Shown piece by piece: positions 49,084 through 58,069 of a DNA stretch of 64,000 nt. Below the pieces are notes generated by a model, which did no database searches, was not told the DNA's origin, and worked only from the letters and a program-made list of their open reading frames with translations. The translations under genes and the position numbers were made by a program. Location of the stretch: positions 1 to 64,000 of the forward strand of contig NZ_BOPO01000107.1 of the NCBI RefSeq assembly GCF_017312725.1, given 5' to 3'. Within the stretch, counting starts at the first letter, position 1. Every line of letters begins with the position of its first letter. The DNA is from Actinocatenispora comari (GTDB taxonomy: Bacteria > Actinomycetota > Actinomycetes > Mycobacteriales > Micromonosporaceae).

Positions 49084-51468
49084 GTGCTGCGTTGGCTGCC
49101 CGGCTGGGCCGCGATTCTGCTACTGACCGTCGGTACCGTGGCGCAGCTGGCGACGCCGGCACCGGCGCCGGCGAACGCACCGGCCGACCAGTTCAGCGCC
49201 GCCAGGGCGGACCGGCACGTGCGGGTGCTCGGTGCGCACGTGCACCAGGTCGGCTCGGCGGCGCAGGACACCAACCGGCGGTACATCCTGGATCAGCTGC
49301 GCGCCGACGGGATCGGCGCGACGGTGCAGCAGGCCGTCGGGGTCAGTACGTCGCTGGGTGACGGCAGCCAGCTCGCCGAGGTGTCCAACGTGGTGGCGCG
49401 CATCCCCGGCCGGCATCCCACCGGCCAGGTGATCCTGGTGGCGCACACCGATTCGGTGCGGGTCGGGCCGGGCGGCTCGGACGACGGTGCCGGTACCGCC
49501 GCGCTGCTGGAGACGGCGCGCGCGCTGATGCACGGCGCCCGGCCGGACAACGACGTGGTCCTCGTGTTCACCGACGGCGAGGAGGCCTGCCTGTGCGGCG
49601 CCGCCGCGTACGTCGCCGCGCACCGGGACGAGGCGCGCGACTCGGTGGTGCTGAACCTGGAGGCGCGCGGCGGCGGCGGGCCGGTGGTGATGTTCGAGAC
49701 CTCGCGGAACAACGCCGCGCTGGTGCGGCGGTTCGGGTCGCACGCGCCGTACCCGGTGGGCACCTCGTTCGCGGTGGAGATCTACCGGCGGCTGCCGAAC
49801 GACACCGACTTCACCCTGTTCCGCGAGGCCGGTTTCGTCGGCCTCAACTCCGCCTACATCGACGATTCCGCGGTGTACCACACACCGCAGGACACGCCGG
49901 CCGCGATGGACCGGGGCAGCCTGCAGCAGCACGGCGCGAACGCGCTGGCGCTGACCCGCGCGTTCGGCTCGGTCGATCTGCGCCGGCAGACCGCGTCCGG
50001 CGACGACACGTACTTCCCGGTGCTCGGGTTGCTGGTGCGCTACCCGGGCGCGCTGGTGTGGCCGCTCGCCGCGCTGGCCGCGCTGGCGGTGGCCGCGGCG
50101 GTCGCGCTGGCCCGGCGCCGGCGGCTGGTCACGCTGCCCCGGCTGGCCGGCGGGTTCGGGCTGGCCGTACTGCCGATCGCGGTGTCGGCGGTGCTGGCCC
50201 AGCTCGGCTGGGCGTTGCTGGCCCGGATCCGGCCCGGCTACGCGGGCATGCTGACCGGCGATCCGTACCATCCGGGCCTGCTCCGGCTCGCCGTCGTGCT
50301 GCTGGCGGTCACCGTGCTGGCGTCGTGGTACGTGCTGCTGCGCCGGCGGATCGGCGGCGTCGCGCTGGCGCTGGCCGGGCTGTGCTGGCTGGCGCTGCTC
50401 GGCCTGCTGCTGGCCGCGTTCGTACCGGGCGGGTCCTACCTGGCGGCGCTGCCCGCACTGTTCGCCGCCGCCGGCGTGCTGGTCGCGCTGCGCTGGCCGG
50501 CCGCCGCGCCGGTGGCGTTCCCGCTCGGCGCGGTCCCGGCGGTACTGATCCTGGCGCCGACGGTGGCGCTGCTGTTCCCGGCGCTGGGGCTGGCCACCGG
50601 CGCGGCCGGCGCGCTGCTCGTGGTGCTCGCCGGGTTCGCGCTGGTCCCGCTGCTCACGGCGACGCTGCCCGGCCGTACCGCTGGCCCGGTCGCGGACACG
50701 ATCGGCCGCGCCAGCCGGGAAACGGACGCCGACCCGGCGGCCCGGCGGGGATGGCGGCGGCCGGTGCTGCTGCCGGCCGGGTTGCTGGTGTTGACGCTGG
50801 TGGCGGGGGTGCTCGGGGTGGCACGGTCCGGCTTCGGCGGGAGCGACCCGGAGCCGGCGCACCTGACGTACGCGCTGGACGCCGACACCGGCCGGGCGAT
50901 CTGGGCCAGCTCCCAGCCGGGCACACCGGGCCGCGGTGCCGCGCAGCGCTGGCTGAGCCACTTCGTCGGTACCGGCACCGAGCAGGTCGGCGACCGCTTC
51001 CCGGTGCTGGGCGGCCGTACCGACGGCACGATGCGCACCGGGCAGGCGCAGCCGGCGGACGTGCCCGCGCCCACGCTCACCGCGCTGGCGGCCGGCCGAC
51101 CCGACGCCGACGGGTACGCCACGGTGCGGTTGCGGTTGCGTTCGGCGCGCGGCGCTCCGATCCTCGGCCTGTACCTGCCGCACGGCGCCGCGGTGCGCTC
51201 GGCCCGGGTGCAGGGCAAGCCGGTACGCGTGCTGGCCGGCGGGCGATGGGCCCTCGCGGTGACGTTCTATGCCGCGCCGAGCAACGGCATCACCGTGCAG
51301 CTGACGCTGAAGGGCTCGGTCCGGGCCCGGATCCTGGACGAGAGCGACGGCCTGACCGGCCTGCCCGGGTACCTGCCGCGACCGGCCGGCGTGAGCCCGG
51401 CGCCCGCACACGACGCGGACGAGGCGGTCGTGGCACGCACCGTACCGGTGTCGACACCTCCCCGCTGA
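49084..51468 (+). CDS. M28-family metallopeptidase with polytopic membrane domain
   Basis: 794 residues. Helix 1 at about 3-22, then the M28 peptidase (about 40-310): zinc ligands in LVAHTDSVRVG, SDDGAGTAALLE, DGEEACLCGAAAY and YHTPQDTP. Residues 315-570 hold 8-9 helices; 590-794 are an extracytoplasmic beta-rich domain. The plan resembles the FXNA/Pff1 type membrane peptidases. The active site faces outside. GTG at 49084 is chosen because GGAGG lies 5 nt upstream; ATG at 49072 or 49051 are alternatives in frame. Substrate unknown. Confidence 0.9.
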   Translation: MLRWLPGWAAILLLTVGTVAQLATPAPAPANAPADQFSAARADRHVRVLGAHVHQVGSAAQDTNRRYILDQLRADGIGATVQQAVGVSTSLGDGSQLAEVSNVVARIPGRHPTGQVILVAHTDSVRVGPGGSDDGAGTAALLETARALMHGARPDNDVVLVFTDGEEACLCGAAAYVAAHRDEARDSVVLNLEARGGGGPVVMFETSRNNAALVRRFGSHAPYPVGTSFAVEIYRRLPNDTDFTLFREAGFVGLNSAYIDDSAVYHTPQDTPAAMDRGSLQQHGANALALTRAFGSVDLRRQTASGDDTYFPVLGLLVRYPGALVWPLAALAALAVAAAVALARRRRLVTLPRLAGGFGLAVLPIAVSAVLAQLGWALLARIRPGYAGMLTGDPYHPGLLRLAVVLLAVTVLASWYVLLRRRIGGVALALAGLCWLALLGLLLAAFVPGGSYLAALPALFAAAGVLVALRWPAAAPVAFPLGAVPAVLILAPTVALLFPALGLATGAAGALLVVLAGFALVPLLTATLPGRTAGPVADTIGRASRETDADPAARRGWRRPVLLPAGLLVLTLVAGVLGVARSGFGGSDPEPAHLTYALDADTGRAIWASSQPGTPGRGAAQRWLSHFVGTGTEQVGDRFPVLGGRTDGTMRTGQAQPADVPAPTLTALAAGRPDADGYATVRLRLRSARGAPILGLYLPHGAAVRSARVQGKPVRVLAGGRWALAVTFYAAPSNGITVQLTLKGSVRARILDESDGLTGLPGYLPRPAGVSPAPAHDADEAVVARTVPVSTPPR

Positions 51469-51983
51469 AGGCCTCCGACCTGCTCTAACCCTCCTCTTGC
51501 CGTTTTCAGGAAGCTCCAAGGCTCGGGCCAGCTTCACCGCAGGTAGCGGCGGCAGAGTGGCAGTTGTCAGCCAGCCGGCACGACGACCGGCCGGATCGCT
51601 GGGGGTAGTGATCCGACACGGTGACGGCGGCGTCCCTGATGGGGATCCAGGGGCGCAGGGCCGGTGCCACCGCAGGGGCGCGAGGATTGCGGTGGCACCG
51701 GCGAGCCGGCTGCATGATCCTGGTCGGCCTGGCCACAAGGTCGGCCTGGGGTCGGTGGCCGCCGGTCGGGTTCGACCGTTCCTTCCTCCCAATGGCTGGA
51801 TTCCAACCGGCGGCGCTGCCGCGGTCCGGGCCGATCGAGCCCACCGCGCGACGCCGCCGATCTCATCCGGCACCGGGTGACCAGGACCTGACCGTCCGCC
51901 ACCGGGCGAGGCACGCCCCGGCACTCCAGCATCGGAGCGAGGCACACTAGAGGGTCCGCGTCGTTTTCGCTGGAGGCCGTGCC
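51469..51983. other. Intergenic region with three hairpins, possible small RNA
   Basis: 515 bp without a credible gene, between the M28 gene and XPB. It holds three successive inverted repeats: CGGATC/GATCCG (51592-51615), CCCTG/CAGGG (51634-51652) and a perfect 15-bp hairpin (51660-51702). Reading the minus strand the loops are C-rich. XPB's own start region has TGGAGG at 51971-51976. Confidence 0.45.
51660..51702. terminator. Perfect 15-bp inverted repeat
   Basis: GCCGGTGCCACCGCA - 13-nt loop - TGCGGTGGCACCGGC. It lies 192 bp after the M28 stop, rather far for its terminator, so it may instead belong to a small RNA. No U-tract on either side. Confidence 0.45.
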
Positions 51984-53633
51984 GTGCCCGAAGGTCCGCT
52001 GATCGTGCAGTCCGACAAGACCCTGCTGCTGGAGGTCGAGCACCCGGACGCGACCGCGTGCCGGATGGCGATCGCCCCGTTCGCCGAGCTGGAGCGGTCG
52101 CCCGAGCACATCCACACGTACCGGATCACCCCGCTCGGGCTGTGGAACGCGCGGGCCGCCGGGCACGACGCCGAGGGCGTCATCGACGCGCTGATCAAGT
52201 TCTCCCGCTACCCGGTGCCGCACGCGCTGCTGGTCGACATCGCCGAGACGATGGACCGGTACGGGCGGCTCCAGCTGCTGAACGACCCGGCGCACGGCCT
52301 GGTGCTGCGCGGGCTCGACCGCGCGGTGCTGGTCGAGGTGTCGAAGTCGAAGAAGCTGGCCGGCATGCTGGGCGCGACCGTCGCCGACGACACCATGGTG
52401 GTGCATCCGTCCGAGCGCGGCCGGCTCAAGCAGGCGCTGCTGAAGCTGGGCTGGCCGGCCGAGGACCTGGCCGGCTACGTCGACGGGGAGAAGCACCAGA
52501 TCGGGCTGGACAACACCGACTGGCAGCTGCGCGCGTACCAGGTGCAGGCCGCCGACTCGTTCTGGGCCGGCGGTTCCGGCGTGGTGGTGCTGCCGTGCGG
52601 CGCCGGCAAGACGATGGTCGGCGTCGCCGCGATGGCGCACGCCCAGGCGACCACGTTGATCCTGGTGACGAACACGGTCGCCGGCCGGCAGTGGAAGCGC
52701 GAGCTGGTCGCCCGGACCACGCTGACCGAGGACGAGATCGGGGAGTACTCCGGCGAGCGCAAGGAGATCCGACCGGTCACGATCGCGACGTACCAGGTGC
52801 TGACGGCGCGTCGGAAGGGCGCGTTCACCCACCTCGACCTGTTCGGCGCCCGTGACTGGGGCCTGATCATCTACGACGAGGTGCACCTGCTGCCGGCGCC
52901 GATCTTCCGGTTCACCGCCGACCTGCAGGCGCGCCGGCGGCTCGGGCTGACCGCGACGCTGGTCCGCGAGGACGGCCGGGAGGCCGACGTGTTCTCGCTG
53001 ATCGGCCCGAAGCGGTACGACGCGCCGTGGAAGGACATCGAGGCGCAGGGCTGGATCGCGCCGGCCGAGTGCGTCGAGGTGCGGGTGACGCCCACCGACG
53101 CGGAGCGGATGGCGTACGCGACGGCCGAGCCGGACGAGCGCTACCGGTTCGCCGCGACCGTGCACACCAAGGTGCCGGTGGTGGAGGCGCTGGTGGCCCG
53201 GCACCCGGGCGAGCAGGTGCTGGTGATCGGGGCGTACCTGGACCAGCTCGACGAGCTGGCCGCCGACCTCGAGGTGCCGGTGATCGAGGGGAAGACGACG
53301 ACCCGGGAGCGGGAGCGGCTGTTCGACGCGTTCCGGTCCGGTGAGCTGCGGGTGCTGGCGGTCTCCAAGGTGGCGAACTTCTCCATCGACCTGCCGGAGG
53401 CGGCGGTGGCGATCCAGGTGTCCGGCACGTTCGGCTCCCGGCAGGAGGAGGCGCAGCGGCTCGGCCGGGTGCTACGGCCGAAGGCCGACGGCCGGCAGGC
53501 GCACTTCTACACCGTGGTCACCCGGGACACCCTGGACGCCGAGTACGCGGCGCACCGGCAGCGGTTCCTCGCCGAGCAGGGCTACGCGTACACGATCCTG
53601 GACGCCGACGACGTGCTCGGCTCGGCGACCTGA
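51984..53633 (+). CDS. XPB/Ssl2-family DNA repair helicase
   Basis: 549 residues. A damage-recognition-like N-terminal region (about 1-180), then helicase domain 1 with Walker A VVVLPCGAGKTMVGVAAMAH (near 201) and DEVH in LIIYDEVHLLPAP (near 297), RED motif TLVREDGREADVF, and domain 2 with GKTTTRERERLFDAFRSGEL and GSRQEEAQRLGRVLRPK. It unwinds DNA 3' to 5' in the XPB manner; in bacteria a repair role is likely. GTG start with TGGAGG 7 nt upstream. Confidence 0.96.
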   Translation: MPEGPLIVQSDKTLLLEVEHPDATACRMAIAPFAELERSPEHIHTYRITPLGLWNARAAGHDAEGVIDALIKFSRYPVPHALLVDIAETMDRYGRLQLLNDPAHGLVLRGLDRAVLVEVSKSKKLAGMLGATVADDTMVVHPSERGRLKQALLKLGWPAEDLAGYVDGEKHQIGLDNTDWQLRAYQVQAADSFWAGGSGVVVLPCGAGKTMVGVAAMAHAQATTLILVTNTVAGRQWKRELVARTTLTEDEIGEYSGERKEIRPVTIATYQVLTARRKGAFTHLDLFGARDWGLIIYDEVHLLPAPIFRFTADLQARRRLGLTATLVREDGREADVFSLIGPKRYDAPWKDIEAQGWIAPAECVEVRVTPTDAERMAYATAEPDERYRFAATVHTKVPVVEALVARHPGEQVLVIGAYLDQLDELAADLEVPVIEGKTTTRERERLFDAFRSGELRVLAVSKVANFSIDLPEAAVAIQVSGTFGSRQEEAQRLGRVLRPKADGRQAHFYTVVTRDTLDAEYAAHRQRFLAEQGYAYTILDADDVLGSAT

Positions 53634-53773
53634 CCCGCGGAACGTTGGCTGCGCCCGCGACTGTTGGCAAGATTTTTCAGCCGAGTACCCAAAAGGCGGA
53701 AAGTTTCTCTAGCGTAGCGAGCGGACGACGACGACAATCTCCGACATAGCTCTCTTCTACGAGAGGAGCGGAG

Positions 53774-54556
53774 ATGTCCGTAGTTCCCGTCATCACCCGG
53801 AGATGGGCCCGGGTGGCCGTCGCCATCGCCGGCGGCGCCATGCTCGCCCTCGTCTCGTTCGCCGGGCCGGCGTCGGCCGCGGCCAGCGGCACCGTGCACA
53901 CCGACAGCGGCGTCAGCGTGACCGTCCGGTCCGGCCCGCACACCTCGGACTCGGCCGTCGGCTCGGTCGCCAACGGCGAGACGATCTCGATCGACTGCCA
54001 GACCTACGGCGACACCGTCACCGGCAAGTACGGCACCAGCAACGTCTGGGACCACGTGGCGGCCAAGGGCGGCTACCTCACCGACACGTACGTCTACACC
54101 GGCTCGGACGGCCTCGTCGCGCCGCTGTGCTCCGGTACCCCCACCACCTGCTCGACCTCCGGCCTGGGCGACCCGCGTACCTGCGCGCAGGCGGTCTCCT
54201 GGGCGGTCTCGCACGAGACCACCTCGTACGTGGCCGACTACTACAACCGGTGCGACCACGTCGTCGGCCTGGCCTACGGGTTCAGCGCGAGCGGCTCGTA
54301 CACCGCCTACGACCACTGGCTCGCGGTGCCGTCGCAGTACAAGCACACCGGTGACACGAACGTGCCGCCGGGCGGGCTGGCGTTCTTCTCCGGCGGCGCC
54401 GGGCACGTGATGATCTCCATCGGCGACGGCAAGTTCGTCTCCAACGACATCCACGGCAACGGCACCCTGACCGAGACCACCATCTCCGAGATCAAGAACA
54501 CCTGGGGCAAGCCGTACCTGGGCTGGACCGAGCCCTGGTTCCAGGCCAACCACTGA
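53774..54556 (+). CDS. Secreted SH3b plus NlpC/CHAP-like peptidoglycan hydrolase
   Basis: 260 residues. Signal peptide 1-36 (RRWARVAVAIAGGAMLALVS to AGPASAAA). Residues 38-115 form a bacterial SH3 domain (VHTDSGVSVTVRSGPHTSDS). Residues 130-260 look like an NlpC/P60 or CHAP-type amidase: YYNRCDHVVGLAYGFS (candidate catalytic Cys) and GGAGHVMISIGDGKF (candidate His). Extra cysteines suggest disulfides. It would cut peptide stems of the cell wall. ATG at 53774 with AGAGGAGCGGAG upstream, whose CTCT-TCTAC-GAGAG hairpin is just before. Confidence 0.85.
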   Translation: MSVVPVITRRWARVAVAIAGGAMLALVSFAGPASAAASGTVHTDSGVSVTVRSGPHTSDSAVGSVANGETISIDCQTYGDTVTGKYGTSNVWDHVAAKGGYLTDTYVYTGSDGLVAPLCSGTPTTCSTSGLGDPRTCAQAVSWAVSHETTSYVADYYNRCDHVVGLAYGFSASGSYTAYDHWLAVPSQYKHTGDTNVPPGGLAFFSGGAGHVMISIGDGKFVSNDIHGNGTLTETTISEIKNTWGKPYLGWTEPWFQANH

Positions 54557-54565
54557 TCCGCCCGG

Positions 54566-54586
54566 CCCGCCGGCACAGCCGGCGGG
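54566..54586. terminator. Intrinsic terminator after the secreted hydrolase gene
   Basis: CCCGCCGGC - ACA - GCCGGCGGG, a perfect 9-bp stem followed by TTGGT, 9 bp after the stop codon on the plus strand. Confidence 0.8.
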
Positions 54587-54594
54587 TTGGTGCC

Positions 54595-54638
54595 GCGTCG
54601 CCCCGGCCCTTGCCCCAGCGCCAGGGCCGGGGCGACGC
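54595..54638. terminator. Perfect 16-bp hairpin between convergent genes
   Basis: GCGTCGCCCCGGCCCT - 12-nt loop - AGGGCCGGGGCGACGC. It lies 85 bp past the end of the lipoprotein gene on the minus strand and can terminate transcription from either side. Confidence 0.75.
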
Positions 54639-54723
54639 AGCTGGCTTCCGGCGCCCCTCAGAGCCGGAAACCTCCGGTGTCACGTCTGTCCGGTACCGAT
54701 CGGACATCTCCCGTGTCGGTACC

Positions 54724-55272
54724 TCAAATCGGTGTCGCCTTTCCCAGCAGCTCAACGATCGCGTTGAAGGTTGGTGTCTGGGCCGAGCCACCGCAGTTCA
54801 CCCGGGTCAGCGTGAGTGACCCCACAGTCAGCCGGTACGAGACGCCGTCGGCGCACATGTTCTTCGGCATCCGCAGCCGCGCCTCGTTGGCCAGCTTCGG
54901 GTCGGTGACCAGCGCGGTCAGCCGGTCGTGCTGGGCCGCGGTCAGCGTGCCGTGCTTGGTACCGGAACGACCCTGGTAGGTCCAGGCCCCGTCGCCGTCG
55001 ACGGTCAGCACGTCGTTCTTGCCCACGAACCCGCCGGTGACCTGCAGGCGGACCGACCCGGCCGGCGTCGTCGGGCTCGTCGACCTCCCCTCGCGCGGCG
55101 ATGGCGACGCGGTGGGCGAGCCGGACCGCGTCGGCGTCGCGCTCGCCGACGGGGTACCGCTCGCGCTCGGCTCCCCGCGGTCCGCCACCTTCCCGGTGAC
55201 CGTCGGCCCGCAGCCGGCCACGGCGAGCGCGGCGACCGCGACCACTCCCAGTGCCGCTGCCCGTGCGTTCAT
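54724..55272 (-). CDS. Lipoprotein with Ser/Pro/Thr-rich linker
   Basis: 182 residues. Lipobox VAGC with Cys21 follows MNARAAALGVVAVAALA, so it is exported and lipidated. Residues 30-75 are a Ser/Pro/Thr-rich linker (SASGTPSASATPTRSGSPTA). Residues 75-182 form a compact domain with two cysteines (NMCADGVSYRL and RVNCGGSAQT), probably a disulfide. No function recognised; the domain has the look of small actinobacterial protease-inhibitor-like folds, a weak impression. ATG at 55272. Confidence 0.85.
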   Translation of the reverse strand: MNARAAALGVVAVAALAVAGCGPTVTGKVADRGEPSASGTPSASATPTRSGSPTASPSPREGRSTSPTTPAGSVRLQVTGGFVGKNDVLTVDGDGAWTYQGRSGTKHGTLTAAQHDRLTALVTDPKLANEARLRMPKNMCADGVSYRLTVGSLTLTRVNCGGSAQTPTFNAIVELLGKATPI

Positions 55273-55314
55273 GACCGTTGGACGCGGCGGACGGCGCGGG
55301 TGGTTCCCTACGAT

Positions 55315-55710
55315 TCAGGATTTCTCGGATGGTGGACCGGCCACCCCGGCGAGCAGCGGCCCGAACGGCGCCGGCGAGCCGGCGAGCGGTGGACCCGACG
55401 GCGCCCGGAGGCCACCGAGCGGCGCCGGCGCGGTATCGACCCGGGGCGGGCCGCGGCGCTTCGGGCGGCGCAGGCCGGCCGCGGTCAGCAGCCGGACCAG
55501 CTCGCGGGACGGCACCACCCGGGCGCCGAGCGTCACGGCGAGCCGGTGCGCCTCCACGGTCAGGTCGTAGTGGTCGCGCTCGAACGCCCGCCGCGGCACC
55601 CCGCAGGCCTCGGCGAACGCGTGCAGTTCGGCCGCCGAGGCGTCGCTGACCAGGTGCGACCAGAGCCGGCCGCGGCCCGGCCAGCGGGGCAGATCGGTGT
55701 AGACGGTCAC
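55315..55710 (-). CDS. DUF4031 protein
   Basis: 131 residues. VTVYTDLPRWPGRGRLWSHL, FAEACGVPRRAFERDHYDLT and ARVVPSRELVRLL are the DUF4031 signature; the last 40 residues are Pro/Gly-rich and probably disordered. Function unknown, thought to be a small cytoplasmic protein. GTG at 55710 with GAGGACCGCACA upstream. It is divergent from the GNAT gene at 55923. Confidence 0.88.
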   Translation of the reverse strand: MTVYTDLPRWPGRGRLWSHLVSDASAAELHAFAEACGVPRRAFERDHYDLTVEAHRLAVTLGARVVPSRELVRLLTAAGLRRPKRRGPPRVDTAPAPLGGLRAPSGPPLAGSPAPFGPLLAGVAGPPSEKS

Positions 55711-55922
55711 TGTGCGGTCCTCACTGCAGGGCGCGTCGGATGGCTGTCGGGGCCCGGGGCGGCGTCGCCCCGTTCCGGGTGGATCGTGGGACTGCGTGGC
55801 GCCCCAGCCGACCGTACGTCGGACGCCGGGTACGGTGCACCCGCAGCGGCTGCGGGGACGCCGGATCGGCTCGCTCGACCGGCGGCTCCCGACGGCCGCT
55901 CCGAGACGACCGGGAGGATCGG

Positions 55923-56462
55923 ATGGCACAGACCCCTGCCGCGCGGTGGGCCGAAACGGACGACGTACCGGCACTGTTGTCGCTGGTCCACGCCGCGTAC
56001 CGGGCCGGGCCGGAGTCGGCGGGCGGCTGGACGACCGAGGCGCACCTGCTGGACGGGCTGCGGGCCACCGACGAGATGGTGCGCTCGATGATCGAGCACC
56101 CGGCCGGCGGCGTGCTCTACTACCCCGACCCGGACGACCCGGACCGGCCGATCGCCTGCTGCCAGCTGGAGTGGCACGACGACAGCGGGTACTTCGGGCT
56201 GTTCGCGGTGCGGCCGGCCCGGCAGGGTGGCGGCATCGGCAAGGCCGTACTGGCCGAGGCGGAGCGCCGGGTGGCCGAGCGGGGCTGCACCCGGATGCGG
56301 ATGACGGTGCTGTCCGCCCGCACCGACCTGATCGCCTTCTACCAGCGGCGCGGCTACGCCACGACCGGCGAGACGCAGCCCTTCCCGTACGGCGACGAGC
56401 GGTTCGGCACGCCGAAGCGCGACGACCTGACGTTCGTGGAGCTCGTCAAGCCACTGCCCTGA
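55923..56462 (+). CDS. GNAT-family N-acetyltransferase
   Basis: 179 residues. VPALLSLVHAAYRAGPESAG, GLFAVRPARQGGGIGKAVLA (acetyl-CoA loop) and TDLIAFYQRRGYATTGETQP are GNAT elements. Acceptor unknown. ATG at 55923 with GGGAGGATCGG upstream. The frame continues past the stop into the remnant at 56463. A larger frame from 55740 is not supported. Confidence 0.9.
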   Translation: MAQTPAARWAETDDVPALLSLVHAAYRAGPESAGGWTTEAHLLDGLRATDEMVRSMIEHPAGGVLYYPDPDDPDRPIACCQLEWHDDSGYFGLFAVRPARQGGGIGKAVLAEAERRVAERGCTRMRMTVLSARTDLIAFYQRRGYATTGETQPFPYGDERFGTPKRDDLTFVELVKPLP

Positions 56463-56645
56463 CTTCCCGAACTGGGTCGACCCGGCCGGGCCGCGACGGT
56501 CGCCGCCCGCGCCCGCCAGCTCGACCGGTGGACCGGCGCGCCGGACATCGCCCGGCTGCCGGACCGGTACCGCGCCATGGCCCGGCTCGCCCGGCTGGTC
56601 CCGCCGCTGCGCCGGACGGCCCGCCACCTGCGCTACGCGGACTGA
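56463..56645 (+). pseudogene. 5'-truncated gene remnant after the GNAT gene
   Basis: 60 codons in the same frame directly after the GNAT stop codon. From about 56481 to the TGA at 56643 all 54 codons end in G or C, and the text (ARQLDRWTGAPDIARLPDRY, then RAMARLARLVPPL) reads like real protein. There is no start codon other than an internal ATG that would leave 22 residues. It is probably the 3' end of a lost gene joined to the GNAT gene by a deletion. The family is not recognised. Confidence 0.45.
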
Positions 56646-57166
56646 CCGAACTCGCGCACCTGCCGCCGGGACCGCAGCCGTACCAGCGGGGTGTCCGGGG
56701 CGTACCGGGCGATGGCGGCGAGCAGCCGGCCGCGGTGCCGGCGCCGGTAGGCCCAGATGTAGCGGAGGAACTGCCACTCGATCCGCTCCGGGCAGCCCGG
56801 GGCGAGATCGGGCCGGCCGGTCGCGCGAAAGCGCCAGCGCCGGCGCAGCGCCCGGGCCACGCACAGCGCGGGGGCCAGGTCGGGGAACACGATCAGGTCC
56901 GCGCGCGGTAGCCGGATGTCCAGCGAGCTGCCGTAGTTGCCGTCCATCACCCAGGCGTCGCGGGCGGCCAGCTCGCGGCAGACCGCGCGCCACGGCTCGC
57001 GTTCCCGCGCCACCCAGCCGGGCGTCCAGAAGTGGCTGTCCAGGTGGATCACCGGCAGCTCGTACCGGGCACCGAGCCGGCGGGCCAGCGTCGACTTGCC
57101 CGACCCGGAACACCCGACCACCAGGATCCGGCGCGGCACCGTACCGCCGGGGCGCGACGTGCCCAT
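56633..57166 (-). CDS. P-loop kinase, DNA topology modulation FlaR-like
   Basis: 177 residues. Walker A VVGCSGSGKSTLARRLGARY (17-36), substrate-lid region DSHFWTPGWVAREREPWRAV, and DAWVMDGNYGSSLDIRLPRA with a probable Walker B, RADLIVFPDLAPALCVARAL. Adenylate-kinase-like small-molecule kinase fold; the usual annotation is topology modulation protein, which is not evidence of a DNA role. ATG at 57166. Its last 13 bp overlap the remnant on the other strand. TAG stop. Confidence 0.88.
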   Translation of the reverse strand: MGTSRPGGTVPRRILVVGCSGSGKSTLARRLGARYELPVIHLDSHFWTPGWVAREREPWRAVCRELAARDAWVMDGNYGSSLDIRLPRADLIVFPDLAPALCVARALRRRWRFRATGRPDLAPGCPERIEWQFLRYIWAYRRRHRGRLLAAIARYAPDTPLVRLRSRRQVREFGQSA

Positions 57167-57232
57167 GCCCCTCCCCCCGCCCGGAAACCGGTTCAGGGTA
57201 GGAGGTTACGACCCGGTGCCGGCGCGGCCGCG

Positions 57233-58069
57233 TCAGTCGTGCCGGCGCTGGAAGCGGTCGGTGAGCCGACCGGCGAGCGCCGCGCCCACCGCCGCGAGCG
57301 GGATCGCGGCGAGCGCGGTCGGGATCGGCGACCAGGGCCAGAAATCCCCGTCGAACGGCAGCACCAGCAGGTACGCCGCGGCGGCCAGCGCCGGTCCGGC
57401 GGTGGCGGCGGCGATGCGGGTACGGATCGAGCGGGTCGACCAGATGATGCCGATCGCGGCGCCGTAGAGCAGCGCGACGACCAGCCCACCGACCCGCTGG
57501 CCGCTGCCGGCCGCACCGATGCCGAGGTCGGGGTGGTCCAGGATCGGCGGCCGGTCCGGCCGCAGCAGCCCGGCCAGCAGGGCGAAGCCCCAGGTCAACG
57601 CGATGCCGGCGGCGAGGCCGACGGCACCGGCCCGGTACCGCTGGGCGACCGCGGCGGCGAGCAACCCGAGCCCGGCGCCGAGCAGTACGTGCAGCACGAC
57701 CCGGCCGGTGGCGACCTCGCCGCCGTAGATGGCGGCCCAGGCGGCGGACGAGGTGGCGAGCGGCACCGCGAGCAGGCTGCCGAAGCCGGCGGCGCCGAGC
57801 ACGAACGCGTCCGACGTGCGGCGGGCGTGGGTGATCCGGCGGGCGGTGAGCACGCCGAGCACGACGCTGGCCGCGGACAGCCAGACGAGCGTGCCGAGTT
57901 CGATGCCGGACCACTCGCCGTTGGCGGCGTCGAACCGCAGCAGCCCGCAGCGCTGCGCGACGAAGGTCTGCGCGACGCCGAACACGCCGCCGGCGGCGAG
58001 TGCGATGAGCGGCGTACCCGGGCGTCTGCCGCCGGCCGAGTGCGCGGCATTGGGTAGTGCGGCCGCCAT
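57233..58069 (-). CDS. Polytopic membrane protein of unknown function
   Basis: 278 residues, about eight hydrophobic helices, few charges, ending in a short basic tail (GRLTDRFQRRHD). No transporter or enzyme motif seen. ATG at 58069 is preferred; GTG at 58078 is in frame three codons earlier. Just upstream is a set of GGACA/TGTCC half-sites (58135-58158) that is probably its operator. Confidence 0.82.
   Translation of the reverse strand: MAAALPNAAHSAGGRRPGTPLIALAAGGVFGVAQTFVAQRCGLLRFDAANGEWSGIELGTLVWLSAASVVLGVLTARRITHARRTSDAFVLGAAGFGSLLAVPLATSSAAWAAIYGGEVATGRVVLHVLLGAGLGLLAAAVAQRYRAGAVGLAAGIALTWGFALLAGLLRPDRPPILDHPDLGIGAAGSGQRVGGLVVALLYGAAIGIIWSTRSIRTRIAAATAGPALAAAAYLLVLPFDGDFWPWSPIPTALAAIPLAAVGAALAGRLTDRFQRRHD

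Noticed and set aside
51592-51702. 6C small RNA
   Set aside because: The loops have runs of only four or five Cs and the paired-hairpin spacing is not the known 6C layout, so I keep it as an unassigned structured region.
51497-51950. Frames of 109-127 codons before XPB
   Set aside because: Third-position composition is not coding-like and they run through the hairpins; no start signals.
53640-53773. Cyclic di-AMP (ydaO-type) riboswitch before the secreted hydrolase
   Set aside because: Such switches often precede actinobacterial cell-wall hydrolases, but the conserved core was not found; only a short CTCT/AGAG hairpin next to the RBS is present.
55740-55922. Longer start for the GNAT gene at 55923
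   Set aside because: The extension is Arg/Gly-rich shadow text; GGGAGG with proper spacing precedes the ATG at 55923.
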